A stretch of 64,000 nt of DNA, from contig NZ_JAGYPI010000002.1 in assembly GCF_018343615.1 (NCBI RefSeq), positions 143,562 to 207,561 of the forward strand, written 5' to 3'. The DNA comes from Bacillus sp. FJAT-49736. Its GTDB lineage: Bacteria; Bacillota; Bacilli; Bacillales; Bacillaceae_C. Under the pieces are notes generated by a model. It saw only the letters and a program-made list of their open reading frames with translations. It had not been told where the DNA came from and did no database searches. Of this stretch, positions 54,536 to 63,143 are shown piece by piece. Made by a program: the position numbers and the translations under genes. Numbering within the stretch: the stretch's first letter is position 1; the number at the start of each line of letters is the position of its first letter.

Positions 54536-55879
54536 TTGGGGAATGCAAAGAAGAAAAGCCAGATGGCCCACGGAGACATGAAATGGTGGCAATTATCGTT
54601 GATCGGAGTCGGCTGTACAATCGGAACAGGCTATTTTCTCGGCTCGAGCATCGGAATTAAAACAACCGGGCCCTCTATTGTTTTTTCCTTTCTTATAGCT
54701 GCAATCGGCACTTATATTGTATTTAATATGCTTGCCAAAATGACTGCCGCGGATCCACAGGAGGGTTCTTTCTGCTACTATGCGAAAAAGGCATACGGAG
54801 GCTGGGCGGGATTTTCATCCGGGTGGAATTATTGGTGTTCCAATATCTTAATAATGGGCAGCCAATTAACCGCCTTGTCTATTCTATCGCGATTTTGGTT
54901 CAGCCAGGTTCCACTGTGGGTCTTCGCTGCCGGCTATGCGATTCTTTCTGTCATCGTTGTGCTAATGGGGACTAAGGGCTTTGATAAAATCGAAAACATA
55001 TTAGCCGTTCTTAAAACTGCAGCCATTATCATGTTTATCATATTAGCAGCTGCCGCCATTTTTGGCTGGATAAACGGACAGGATCACCACCCAAGATTGC
55101 CTGACTCGGCAAATGACTTGTTTCCCCATGGATGGAAAGGCTTTGGTGCTGCACTAATATATGCCTTTTACGCTTTCGGCGGAATTGAAGTCATTGGCCT
55201 TATGGCGATGCAACTGAAAAAGAAAGAAGAAGCTCCAAAAGCAGGAACTATAATGCTGATTGTTCTAACGATTATCTATGTTCTTTCACTTGGACTTGCT
55301 GTTTGCATGGAATCCTATCATGCTTTTCGTGAAGACGAAAGCCCATTTGTAAAAGCGATGGAGGATTACCATCTTCCTTTTTTTCCACATGTCTTTAATG
55401 CTGCCATTATAATTGCCGGTTTCTCCACCATGACCGCATCCTTATTCGGAGTAACACAGCTGCTAGTTACATTAGCTGACGATGGAGATGCACCAGCTTT
55501 TTTTGCAAAAAAATTAAAGAAGTGGAAGGACCTTCCCCTCCCTTCTCTTGGGCTAGCTACAGCGGGTCTGCTTATGTCCATTATTACTGCGTTGCTATTA
55601 CCTGGGAAAATATATGAATATATTACAACCGCAGCCGGCATTTTGCTTTTATTTAATTGGTTCTTTATTGTAATTTCTGCTTATCGACTTTTGAAATTAA
55701 AAAAATGGGAAATAACACTTTCTATTATAGGAATTCTTTTCCTTTTGAGTGCTATCGCAGGGACTTTATTAGAAAAAGAAATTCGACCTGGCCTATATGT
55801 TAGTGTTGGTGTAGTAGTTGTCATAGTGTGCGTGGCTTTTATTAAAAGTAAAAAATCCAAGCAGGTGTCGAGCAGCTAA
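54536..55879 (+). CDS. APC-family amino acid permease
   Basis: A 447-residue transporter with 12 helices. The first helix has GVGCTIGTGYFLGSSIGIKTTGPS, the unwound glycine motif of APC transporters; YAFYAFGGIEVIGL and STMTASLFGVTQLLVTLADDGDAPAFF are also typical of the amino acid/GABA permease group. TTG at 54536 is chosen since AGGAGG lies eight bases upstream; the earlier ATG has no RBS. Substrate not determined. Confidence 0.88.
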   Translation: MGNAKKKSQMAHGDMKWWQLSLIGVGCTIGTGYFLGSSIGIKTTGPSIVFSFLIAAIGTYIVFNMLAKMTAADPQEGSFCYYAKKAYGGWAGFSSGWNYWCSNILIMGSQLTALSILSRFWFSQVPLWVFAAGYAILSVIVVLMGTKGFDKIENILAVLKTAAIIMFIILAAAAIFGWINGQDHHPRLPDSANDLFPHGWKGFGAALIYAFYAFGGIEVIGLMAMQLKKKEEAPKAGTIMLIVLTIIYVLSLGLAVCMESYHAFREDESPFVKAMEDYHLPFFPHVFNAAIIIAGFSTMTASLFGVTQLLVTLADDGDAPAFFAKKLKKWKDLPLPSLGLATAGLLMSIITALLLPGKIYEYITTAAGILLLFNWFFIVISAYRLLKLKKWEITLSIIGILFLLSAIAGTLLEKEIRPGLYVSVGVVVVIVCVAFIKSKKSKQVSSS

Positions 55880-55918
55880 TTTATTGGTTTTCTTGAATAC
55901 AGAGTACTTACACTCGCT

Positions 55919-56100
55919 TATTTTCGCGAAAATGGCTTCTAATACGGCTGTTTACGTGGTTTTTATAATAGGAAAGCGCCAGATTCTCGCATGATTTTGC
56001 ATATTCTCGCGAAAATGGGACCTTTTCTCGTGAATTTTACGTATATTCTAGCAAAAATGAAGCTTATTCTCGCGAATTTCATGTATAATCTCGCGAATCA
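55919..56100. repeat. 21-bp tandem repeat with TTCTCGCGAA core, second locus
   Basis: Cores at 56004, 56025, 56046, 56067 and 56088 are exactly 21 bp apart, preceded by one at 55984 (20 bp) and a solitary TATTTTCGCGAAAATG at 55919. Same unit as at 35.63 kb, with more sequence decay. This and the hairpin at 56253 are all I see in the 470-base gap before the next gene. Confidence 0.88.
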
Positions 56101-56252
56101 AGACTTTAGACCTACACACAACCAAATGGGATAAACTATCTTTATTTATAATAAAACTAGTGGATTCTCCATTGAAGTATTGATTGAGATAAAGGTGATA
56201 CAGGTACCATTACTGAAATTAGAACCGGTGAGATGTTCAAAAATAGTCACAT

Positions 56253-56283
56253 AAATACCCTTCTCATTTTCGAAGGGTATTTG
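56253..56283. terminator. Possible terminator hairpin
   Basis: AAATACCCTTC and GAAGGGTATTT form a perfect stem, but no long T-run follows on either strand; it may still end the permease or GNAT transcript. Confidence 0.4.
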
Positions 56284-56350
56284 ATTATCTAAAGCTACAA
56301 TTATAATCGATACAGCTTATACAAGCATTCGTTAGATAATTAAAAGCTTT

Positions 56351-56899
56351 TTATCCTTGCCAATGCTCACGTGTAATACTGTATAAATTGTGATGTTCCC
56401 ATAGACCATTGATTTTTAGATAATATTCAGAGTAACCATCATACCGAAATCCCACTTTTTCTAAAACTCGAATAGAACCTACGTTTCGAGGCATAACCGC
56501 TGCTTGAACCCTATGTAATCCAGCAGATCCAAATGCGAATTGGATTGCCAACCGAACAGCTTCTGTAGTAAATCCCTGTCCATTATACTCCTCATCTAGG
56601 AAGTACCCCATTGTACAGCTTTCCCATGCTCCTCGAACAACATTACTTAAACTAATTCGTCCCATAAGCTGATTACTTCTTCTCAAGAAAATTCCAAAGC
56701 TATATCCAGAATCACTTTCCCAATTCCTTTGTACTTTCTCTAATATATCCCGTTGACCTTCTAAAGTATAATGAGAATGGGGAGCAATTGGTTCAAAAGT
56801 CTGGAGGAATTCTTTATTTCGCAATCGCAAATCTAGCAGCGCATTAAGGTCTTGCATAGTTAATCTCCTAATATAAATACGTTCAGAATCTAATCGCAT
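56351..56899 (-). CDS. GNAT N-acetyltransferase, RimJ/RimL type
   Basis: A 182-residue GNAT enzyme: YIRRLTMQDLNALLDLRLRN at the start, GRISLSNVVRGAWESCTMGYFLDEEYNGQGFTTEAVRLAIQFAF for acetyl-CoA binding (QGFTTEA loop), RVQAAVMPRNVGSIRVLEKVGF, then WEHHNLYSI. The closest known type is RimJ, which acetylates the N-terminus of ribosomal protein S5, but such enzymes vary in target. ATG at 56899 has AGAGGTGA five bases upstream. First of three GNAT genes in a row on this strand. Confidence 0.87.
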   Translation of the reverse strand: MRLDSERIYIRRLTMQDLNALLDLRLRNKEFLQTFEPIAPHSHYTLEGQRDILEKVQRNWESDSGYSFGIFLRRSNQLMGRISLSNVVRGAWESCTMGYFLDEEYNGQGFTTEAVRLAIQFAFGSAGLHRVQAAVMPRNVGSIRVLEKVGFRYDGYSEYYLKINGLWEHHNLYSITREHWQG

Positions 56900-57013
56900 G
56901 CTATCACCTCTATAAATTTTACCTGGCACTTTAGAATAGCATAATATATTTTTCCTTGTCCCTTAAAAAGCAAAGCTAGCTCTGATTCAAACATTAATTA
57001 CCATAACTAAACC

Positions 57014-57043
57014 AAAAAAGTTGGAATCTATTAAATTCCAACT
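57014..57043 (-). terminator. Terminator after the second GNAT gene
   Basis: Minus strand: GAGTTGGAATTT and ATTCCAACTTTTTTGG; the stem GTTGGAAT/ATTCCAAC is followed by a T-run. Confidence 0.8.
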
Positions 57044-57058
57044 CGGTTCATTCACATT

Positions 57059-57610
57059 TTACAAATCATTTAAATTTTCCCACTCGTCTCTTAAAATTCC
57101 CATCATAATAACATCATATCTTTTTCCATCTCGATATACCATAGACCTCTTTCTACCTTCCGGCTGAAAGCCAACCTTCTGATAGGCTTTAATTCCACCC
57201 TTATTGTATTCTATAACTTCCAAACCTATACGATCTAAATTTAGTTCATTGAATGCATATTGAAGGATGAGCTTTATTGATTCAGTCCCGTAACCTTTAT
57301 TACGGAATTTGGAGTCACCAATTCCAACGGCTAGTATTCCTGTTCTATTATTCCACTCCATGCTATGGATGCTGACAAAGCCTATTAATGTATCATCTGA
57401 AATAGTTCTAATACGGAAATACACTTCATTCGCCGATATTTTCTCGTCGGTTACTAGCTGCTCCTTCGTTTTGGGATATGCATATTCCGTATCTACGTTA
57501 CGAAGATATTCAGCGTCTTCCATCCAATATATCATAACCTCTGCATCTTCTTCTCTCACTGCTGTTAATTTTACTCTGTTTCCATTGAATAGATTCGAGT
57601 TCACTGTCAT
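57059..57610 (-). CDS. GNAT N-acetyltransferase
   Basis: A 183-residue GNAT enzyme: VKLTAVREEDAEVMIYWMED, FVSIHSMEWNNRTGILAVGIGDSKFRNKGYGTESIKLILQYAFNELNLDRIGLEVIEYNKGGIKAYQKVGFQPEGRKR. The acetyl-CoA loop is RNKGYGTE. The acceptor is unknown; sequence type is that of RimL/SpeG-like enzymes. ATG has GGAGGAAAAAGG upstream. It lies between two other GNAT genes with separate spacing of 100-160 bp, so they appear to be independent units. Confidence 0.87.
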   Translation of the reverse strand: MTVNSNLFNGNRVKLTAVREEDAEVMIYWMEDAEYLRNVDTEYAYPKTKEQLVTDEKISANEVYFRIRTISDDTLIGFVSIHSMEWNNRTGILAVGIGDSKFRNKGYGTESIKLILQYAFNELNLDRIGLEVIEYNKGGIKAYQKVGFQPEGRKRSMVYRDGKRYDVIMMGILRDEWENLNDL

Positions 57611-57721
57611 CCTTTTTCCTCCAAAGCAACCTTAATCGATAATTAAAATACCTTTATTAAAAAGGCTACTTTAATTAGCTATATTCATTGTAACGATAAG
57701 TCAATATATTAAATTCATAGG

Positions 57722-58285
57722 TTACTTCTTGTATTTTTCTTTATATTCTTCTTCTAAAATAGCCATTAAAATGGAATCATGATATTTAAAATCATAGTAT
57801 AATGCATCTCGCTGAATGCCTTCCTTTTTAAAACCAATCTTTTCATAAACTTGATAAGCTTTCTCATTATAAGCAAAGACATTTAGTTCAATTCTATGCA
57901 AATTTAATACTCCAAATCCATGTTCAAGAAGTAGTTGAAGCGCTTCTGTACCATAACCTTTCCCTCTATTCACTTGATTTTCAATAGAAATTCGTATATT
58001 CGCATTTCGATTTAGATGATCAATAGACTGGAGGGCAATGTCTCCAATTACTTGATTTGTCTCCTTAGCGATAATAAGCAGTAAAATACTTGTTGTCGTG
58101 TCTTTCGATTTTCTTTCAAGATAATCGTAAATTTGTTCTCTTGTAAAAATAGCTTGTGTTCCTGTTAAACGACGAGTCTCTGGATTAAAAAGAGTTTCTA
58201 AATATATGTCCGTATCCTTTATACTAATAGGCTTTAAATATACGAGATTTCCTTCTAAGATTCTTTTTTGTTCATGATTTTTCAT
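57722..58285 (-). CDS. GNAT N-acetyltransferase
   Basis: A 187-residue GNAT enzyme: LVYLKPISIKDTDIYLETLFNPETRRLTGTQAIFTREQI, then IAKETNQVIGDIALQSIDHLNRNANIRISIENQVNRGKGYGTEALQLLLEHGFGVLNLHRIELNVFAYNEKAYQVYEKIGFKKEGIQRDALYYDFKYHDSILMAIL. Acetyl-CoA loop RGKGYGTE. ATG follows AAGGGGAG. It is divergent from a MocR regulator, 104 bp apart, so that regulator could control it (inference). Resembles its neighbour at 57059, suggesting duplication. Confidence 0.87.
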   Translation of the reverse strand: MKNHEQKRILEGNLVYLKPISIKDTDIYLETLFNPETRRLTGTQAIFTREQIYDYLERKSKDTTTSILLLIIAKETNQVIGDIALQSIDHLNRNANIRISIENQVNRGKGYGTEALQLLLEHGFGVLNLHRIELNVFAYNEKAYQVYEKIGFKKEGIQRDALYYDFKYHDSILMAILEEEYKEKYKK

Positions 58286-58389
58286 AGTTTTTTCTCCCCT
58301 TTTGACTTATAATTTTGACTATATCAAGAAATTATCATGATAAAAATATACAATTCTCTCTTTTTTTAAAGGACAGATAGGAGAAATAT

Positions 58390-59802
58390 ATGTTACCTAG
58401 GTTCCGTCAGCTAGAAAAAGATATCCCTCATTATGTTAGTATTTATGAATATTACAAGCATGAAATAGTTACTGGAAATATTCCTGATAATAGTCGTTTA
58501 CCATCCATTAGAAAATTAGCAGATTTTTTAGGATTAAGTACAACCCCAGTAGAAATAGCATATAATCAACTTGTTGCGGAGGGGTTTATAGTCAGTAAGC
58601 CCAAAAGTGGTTTCTACGTAGAAAAGCTGGAAGATATCATTTCGTTTACAGTAGATGAACCACTAGATACAACGTCCAATCTCTTACCTAGAAATCAACA
58701 CTATGAGTTTGACTTTCACATTTCTAAAAATGATTTCAGTTTATTTCCTTTTAGTGAATGGAGACGTGTTTATAATAGATCTTTGATTTCCTCCGAACAA
58801 AATCTATTATTTTATGGGGATCCCCAAGGTGAAAAAGGTTTAAGAGAACAAATTTCTATCTATTTAAGAAAATATAGAGGAGTAATATGTAAACCTAATC
58901 AAGTAGTAATAGGAGCAGAACAACATCATTTATCCGCTTTACTTGCTCATATTTTAAAGCAACAGTCTCAAAGTCATATTGCAGTGGAGGACCCGGGATA
59001 TTTGTTAATACCAGAAACATTTAAACTTAATGGGTATAAGGTGAGTCCTATTCGACTAGAAAAAGATGGCATTTCTGTCACAGAACTTTATAACAGTGGA
59101 GCAAGACTTGCTGTTGTGTCTCCCTCCCATCAATTTCCCAAGGGAATGATTATGCCAATTGCCAAAAGACTGCAGTTACTAAAATGGGCTAGAGAAGTAA
59201 ATGGCTACATTATCGAAGATGATTATGATGGAGAATTCAGGTATCACGGAAAGCCAATCCCTTCCTTACAAGGTCTTCAACAAGGGAATAATGTTATTTA
59301 TTTTGGGAGCTTTTCTCAAGTTCTTGCACCAGCTATTTGTGTAGCTTATATGATTTTACCCGAGGAATTATTGCCAATTTTTACAGGCTTAAAAAATACG
59401 ATTCTATTTGAACAGGGCTCATCCAGATTACATCAACATGCTTTACAATCATTTATAGCAGAAGGTTATTTAGAAAAACATATCCGTAGAATGAGGATAA
59501 TATACAGAAGGAAGCATGATAGTCTACTTTTTGCTATTAAGAAATACTTTGGAGAAGATGCGAAGGTACTTGGGACTGATGCAGGATTTCATGTTCTTCT
59601 GATAGTGAACAGTCCTAAAACAGAAGATGAAATGATAACGTTAGCAAAGGAAAATGGAATAAGAATAGCTTCGTCATCCTTTACGTGGATTAACAAAGAT
59701 TGCTATCCTGGGAAAGAATTTATTATCGGTTTTGCCGGTATGAATGAGAATAAAATGGAAGAAGGAATAAAATTGTTAGCAAAGTTATGGTTAAATGCAT
59801 AA
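58390..59802 (+). CDS. MocR/PdxR-type regulator with altered PLP site
   Basis: A 470-residue fusion of a GntR winged helix (residues about 10-80: GNIPDNSRLPSIRKLADFLGLSTTPVEIAYNQLVAEGFIVSKPKSGFYV) and an aminotransferase fold type I domain (about 110-465: GDPQGEKGLREQISIYLRKYRGV, EDDYDGEFRY). The lysine that binds pyridoxal phosphate in this family lies in GTFSK; here the block reads YFGSFSQVLAP, with Gln in place of Lys, so a Schiff base cannot form there. It may bind another ligand or PLP without a covalent link. ATG follows TAGGAGA. It is divergent from a GNAT gene, its probable target. Confidence 0.88.
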   Translation: MLPRFRQLEKDIPHYVSIYEYYKHEIVTGNIPDNSRLPSIRKLADFLGLSTTPVEIAYNQLVAEGFIVSKPKSGFYVEKLEDIISFTVDEPLDTTSNLLPRNQHYEFDFHISKNDFSLFPFSEWRRVYNRSLISSEQNLLFYGDPQGEKGLREQISIYLRKYRGVICKPNQVVIGAEQHHLSALLAHILKQQSQSHIAVEDPGYLLIPETFKLNGYKVSPIRLEKDGISVTELYNSGARLAVVSPSHQFPKGMIMPIAKRLQLLKWAREVNGYIIEDDYDGEFRYHGKPIPSLQGLQQGNNVIYFGSFSQVLAPAICVAYMILPEELLPIFTGLKNTILFEQGSSRLHQHALQSFIAEGYLEKHIRRMRIIYRRKHDSLLFAIKKYFGEDAKVLGTDAGFHVLLIVNSPKTEDEMITLAKENGIRIASSSFTWINKDCYPGKEFIIGFAGMNENKMEEGIKLLAKLWLNA

Positions 59803-59842
59803 CCATTTGCTACATTACTTAAGATCGAAGTAAAAGTTAAAA

Positions 59843-59878
59843 AGAGAGCTGACAGATTAATCTGCTGGCTCTCCTTTT
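59843..59878. terminator. Bidirectional terminator, MocR gene / peptidase operon
   Basis: GAGAGC-CAGATTAATCTG-GCTCTC forms a long interrupted stem with A-run on the left and CTTTT on the right. Confidence 0.78.
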
Positions 59879-59945
59879 GTTAGATTATATAATTACTTTA
59901 AAATGGAAAGACTAAATTAATTTTTATAATTATATAGGGAAAAGC

Positions 59946-61736
59946 CTATTCCACTATAATTCTCATTAAAAAGTCGCAAATACAGTTATATGCCAGCATT
60001 TCATTTTCTTTTTTGGAAAATCCATGTCCCTCATCATCAAAGACAACATATTTTACAAACACTCCATTTTTCTTTAAGGCTTCTACCATTTGGTCTGATT
60101 CCGATTTCTTTACTCTCGGATCATTCGCTCCTTGAATGATTAACATAGGCTTAAGCATATTTTCTACATAAGTAATAGGGGATTGTTCTATTAATCGCTC
60201 CCGATTCTCTACCGGATTACCTATCCAAGAATCCATTCTTTCTTTCCAGTGTTCTGGGCAGCATTTAATAAATGTAAATAGATTAACTGGACCACACATA
60301 TCGATACATGCTTTAAATTTATCTTGGTGTCTTCCAAATAGTAGCAGAGATAAAAATCCACCGTAACTTGCCCCAAAAAGTATTAATTTTTCGGAATCAA
60401 TCTTTCCTAGCTGTGCAAGAGCCTCGATACCTGACAATACATCTAACCGTGGACCTCCTCCCCAATCTCCTTCAATCATTTTTAGAAATGAAGTTCCATA
60501 GTTAGGCGTCCCTCTAAAATTTGGTGCAAAAATATGGAATCCATTATAAATTAAAAATTGGAAGAATCCATCGTAATAAATTTGTTCATTATACTGCGGA
60601 CCACCATGTGGATATATTATCGTATGGCCATTCCACTTTCCCTGTTTCGCTTGATAAAACATCCCTTCAATTTCCAAGCCATCGAACGATTTATATTGTA
60701 TACGTTCTGGCTTCACTAAGTCATCTTCTGGCACAAAAGGAACTTGATTTTTAATTAATTCCTCCCAATCCCTATCAGTATTCATTCGATATAAAGTGAT
60801 AGGCTTTGTAGAAGAAGAACCAGCTGTATAAACCTTTCCGCTACCACCTATAGCAAATTGTTGAATGGTGTCCATTGGTGCTTTTAAATCTACTAAGCTC
60901 TTATCGTCCATATTATATACATATAGCCGATCGATTGGACCGCTCCGCGACTGTAAATAGATTTGATTTTCACTTGTAAAGTATTGAATTTTTTCAATAT
61001 CTTGTTTATCTATATATAAAACCTTTTCGAATAATCCAGTCGAAACATCATAGCTTGCTAAATAATTGAACTCTTCGTTATAATTTGTTGTAAACAAAAT
61101 TCTGTCCTCTGTCAAAAAACATAGGTCTGACACACGATATGTTTGTTCAGCATTAGGAATTAACTCTATTTCCTGGTCTGCCTTCTTTAGACAGATTTTC
61201 ATATTACTATGATTGTATCTTATAAAATAAGCGATATCCTTCCCATTTGGACTAACCCCCATCAAATGGGTTTCCGCCCCATATCCTATGTGCAGCAATT
61301 CCTCTTTATTGGCATGAAGATCATACGAAAATATTGAAAGGTGTATAGGATTATCTTTTGTAGATGTGTAATAGAGCTTAGAGCCATCTTCGGAAAAGGC
61401 ACCGAAAAAATAACGGCAATCTTGTTCTACACAAATATCCTTCCAATTCTCACCGTTATCATCGATTGAGTAGATATGCATATTTTCATTTCCATCTTTA
61501 TCACTGGTGAAATAAATATTTGAATCATTGCCCACTGCAATAGACTCTATAAATTGATTATGAGAGCTGAGTTGCTGTTTTATTTCTGTATTTTTCAGAT
61601 CCATTTTCCATAAATTAAAAGACCCAGTCGTATTCGTACCATAAACTATATAAGATTCATCTTGACTAACGGAGAAAGCTGAAATCGAAAATGGCTTCAT
61701 AAATTGCTCTAACGATACTCTTTTAGAAGTTATCAT
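59946..61736 (-). CDS. S9-family prolyl oligopeptidase-like peptidase
   Basis: A 596-residue serine peptidase: an N-terminal seven-bladed propeller (about 1-340, many WD/Kelch-like repeats such as NIYFTSDKDGNENMHIYSID) and an alpha/beta-hydrolase domain. Catalytic triad: Ser in GASYGGF, Asp in IQGANDPRV, His in DDEGHGFS. There is no signal peptide, so it is cytoplasmic; such enzymes cut short peptides, often acylaminoacyl or prolyl. The ATG follows AAGGAG, six bases after the M20 gene stop, so both belong to one operon under the sigma-54 promoter upstream. Confidence 0.9.
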   Translation of the reverse strand: MITSKRVSLEQFMKPFSISAFSVSQDESYIVYGTNTTGSFNLWKMDLKNTEIKQQLSSHNQFIESIAVGNDSNIYFTSDKDGNENMHIYSIDDNGENWKDICVEQDCRYFFGAFSEDGSKLYYTSTKDNPIHLSIFSYDLHANKEELLHIGYGAETHLMGVSPNGKDIAYFIRYNHSNMKICLKKADQEIELIPNAEQTYRVSDLCFLTEDRILFTTNYNEEFNYLASYDVSTGLFEKVLYIDKQDIEKIQYFTSENQIYLQSRSGPIDRLYVYNMDDKSLVDLKAPMDTIQQFAIGGSGKVYTAGSSSTKPITLYRMNTDRDWEELIKNQVPFVPEDDLVKPERIQYKSFDGLEIEGMFYQAKQGKWNGHTIIYPHGGPQYNEQIYYDGFFQFLIYNGFHIFAPNFRGTPNYGTSFLKMIEGDWGGGPRLDVLSGIEALAQLGKIDSEKLILFGASYGGFLSLLLFGRHQDKFKACIDMCGPVNLFTFIKCCPEHWKERMDSWIGNPVENRERLIEQSPITYVENMLKPMLIIQGANDPRVKKSESDQMVEALKKNGVFVKYVVFDDEGHGFSKKENEMLAYNCICDFLMRIIVE

Positions 61737-61742
61737 TTTATC

Positions 61743-62990
61743 TTACTCCTTCGTTATTATTTTTTCCTGGCTAGTTACATTCCTGCAAAATAAAGAAATC
61801 ACCTTTACTGTATTCATAAGATCCTCTATATCCATACATTCATCATATCCATGAACACGGTTATTGGTTGTTCCTGGTCCGTAATTAATCGCTGGAATAC
61901 CATTTTCTATAAACCAACGGGCATCCGATTGTCCCATGACGCCAATTACAGGAAGCTCCTTGCCATTCAATGCTTTACTTGCATGCTGCAATGCTAGAAT
62001 TAGTGGATGATTCTCCTCTGTAATAGTAGGATTGGTCTCTAAAACTCCCATCTTCTCTACGACAATATTCATTTGAGGATCCTCAGCTTGCAGTTCATCA
62101 ATCATCGTTTGTATTCTCTGTAAGATTAGTTCATTGGAATGCTCTGGAATAATTCTTAAGTCCACTTCTACCTCACAGCTTCCAGGAACTACATTTGCTT
62201 TTGTTCCACCCTTAATTACACCGATATTAATAGTGGTGTATCTCATTCCAACAATAGATGATGGCTCGCTTTGAAGCTCCAATTGTAATCTCTCTATTCC
62301 AGTTATAACCTTTGCCATTTTTTCTATTGCATTAATCCCCTGCCATTTAAACCCTGAATGAGCTGGCTTACCGTGTGATATTATGCGAATTTGTGTGGCT
62401 CCAGCCATTGCTCTAATAATTTCCTGACTGTAACCCTCTACTAGTGCAAAATCTCCTCTGAGCAATTTTTCCTGAAGCAAATAACCAGCTCCAAGCTCTC
62501 CCCCTGTTTCTTCATCACATGTAGCCGCAATAATGATATCTCCATCTAGAGGAATATCAGCCTGCTTCAAAGCTAGCACCGCACCAATATATGCTGCCAA
62601 TCTTCCTTTCGAATCCGTAGCCCCTCTACCGTATATTTTCCCATCTACCACCAATCCTGCAAAAGGTGGATGAGTCCATTTAGTTGGGTTATCTTCTGGA
62701 ACAGTGTCAAGATGAGCATTTAATATGAGAGACCGACCTTTTCCACTTCCTTTTAACGTTGCAATTACATTTTTTCGTGCTGTGGTTAGATTTTTTTTAT
62801 TACTAACGGAAGCTGGAACTTCTACAACCTCAACATGGAAGCCATATTCATTCAGCTTTTCTTCTAAAAATCCACTGATTTCCTGATAGTTTCCCGGAGG
62901 ATTCACACTAGGAATTTGAATCATCTTCTGCAAAAGTAGAATTATTTCATTTCGCAACCTATCTACCGACTCCACAATCATTTTTTGCAT
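61743..62990 (-). CDS. M20-family peptidase/deacylase (ArgE/DapE type)
   Basis: A 415-residue zinc hydrolase: NAHLDTVPED (first metal His and Asp), GRGATDSKGRLAAYIGAVLAL, CDEETGGELGAGYL (catalytic and bridging Glu), HSGFKWQGINAIEKMA in the dimerisation domain, GQSDARWF and RVHGYDECMDIED near the C-terminus. It is of the ArgE/DapE/ACY1 group that deacylates amino acids or cleaves dipeptides. The longer frame from 63035 contains the sigma-54 promoter itself, so ATG 62990 (MQKMIVESVDRL, with AGGAGAG upstream) is taken as start. First gene of a two-gene operon with the S9 peptidase. Confidence 0.9.
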   Translation of the reverse strand: MQKMIVESVDRLRNEIILLLQKMIQIPSVNPPGNYQEISGFLEEKLNEYGFHVEVVEVPASVSNKKNLTTARKNVIATLKGSGKGRSLILNAHLDTVPEDNPTKWTHPPFAGLVVDGKIYGRGATDSKGRLAAYIGAVLALKQADIPLDGDIIIAATCDEETGGELGAGYLLQEKLLRGDFALVEGYSQEIIRAMAGATQIRIISHGKPAHSGFKWQGINAIEKMAKVITGIERLQLELQSEPSSIVGMRYTTINIGVIKGGTKANVVPGSCEVEVDLRIIPEHSNELILQRIQTMIDELQAEDPQMNIVVEKMGVLETNPTITEENHPLILALQHASKALNGKELPVIGVMGQSDARWFIENGIPAINYGPGTTNNRVHGYDECMDIEDLMNTVKVISLFCRNVTSQEKIITKE

Positions 62991-63022
62991 TCTTAACTCT
63001 CTCCTTTCTCCTACCCAATATA

Positions 63023-63040
63023 TAGCAAGAAACATGCCAA
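63023..63040 (-). promoter_or_regulatory. Sigma-54 (SigL) promoter of the M20-S9 peptidase operon
   Basis: Minus strand: TTGGCATGTTTCTTGCTA. GG at 63038-63037 and GC at 63026-63025 are separated by exactly 10 bases, and it matches TGGCAYG-N4-TTGCW. It lies 33 bases before the M20 start and next to a sigma-54 activator gene. Confidence 0.88.
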
Positions 63041-63091
63041 CATTTGATCCTAATAAAAATCAAGATTGAACGGGAAATGTAGCGTTAAGAT

Positions 63092-63143
63092 AAAAAAATT
63101 AGATTGAATTAGGTTCTATTAAAAAACCTAATTCAATCTATAA
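63092..63143 (-). terminator. Terminator after the sigma-54 activator gene
   Basis: AGATTGAATTAGGTT and AACCTAATTCAATCT form a near-perfect stem of 15 or more bases with T-run on the minus strand; the left arm overlaps the end of the activator coding sequence. It insulates the sigma-54 promoter. Confidence 0.9.

Noticed and set aside
35632-56100. CRISPR array at the 21-bp or 52-bp repeats
   Set aside because: The repeats are directly tandem without unique spacers of 30-40 bp, and no cas genes are present.
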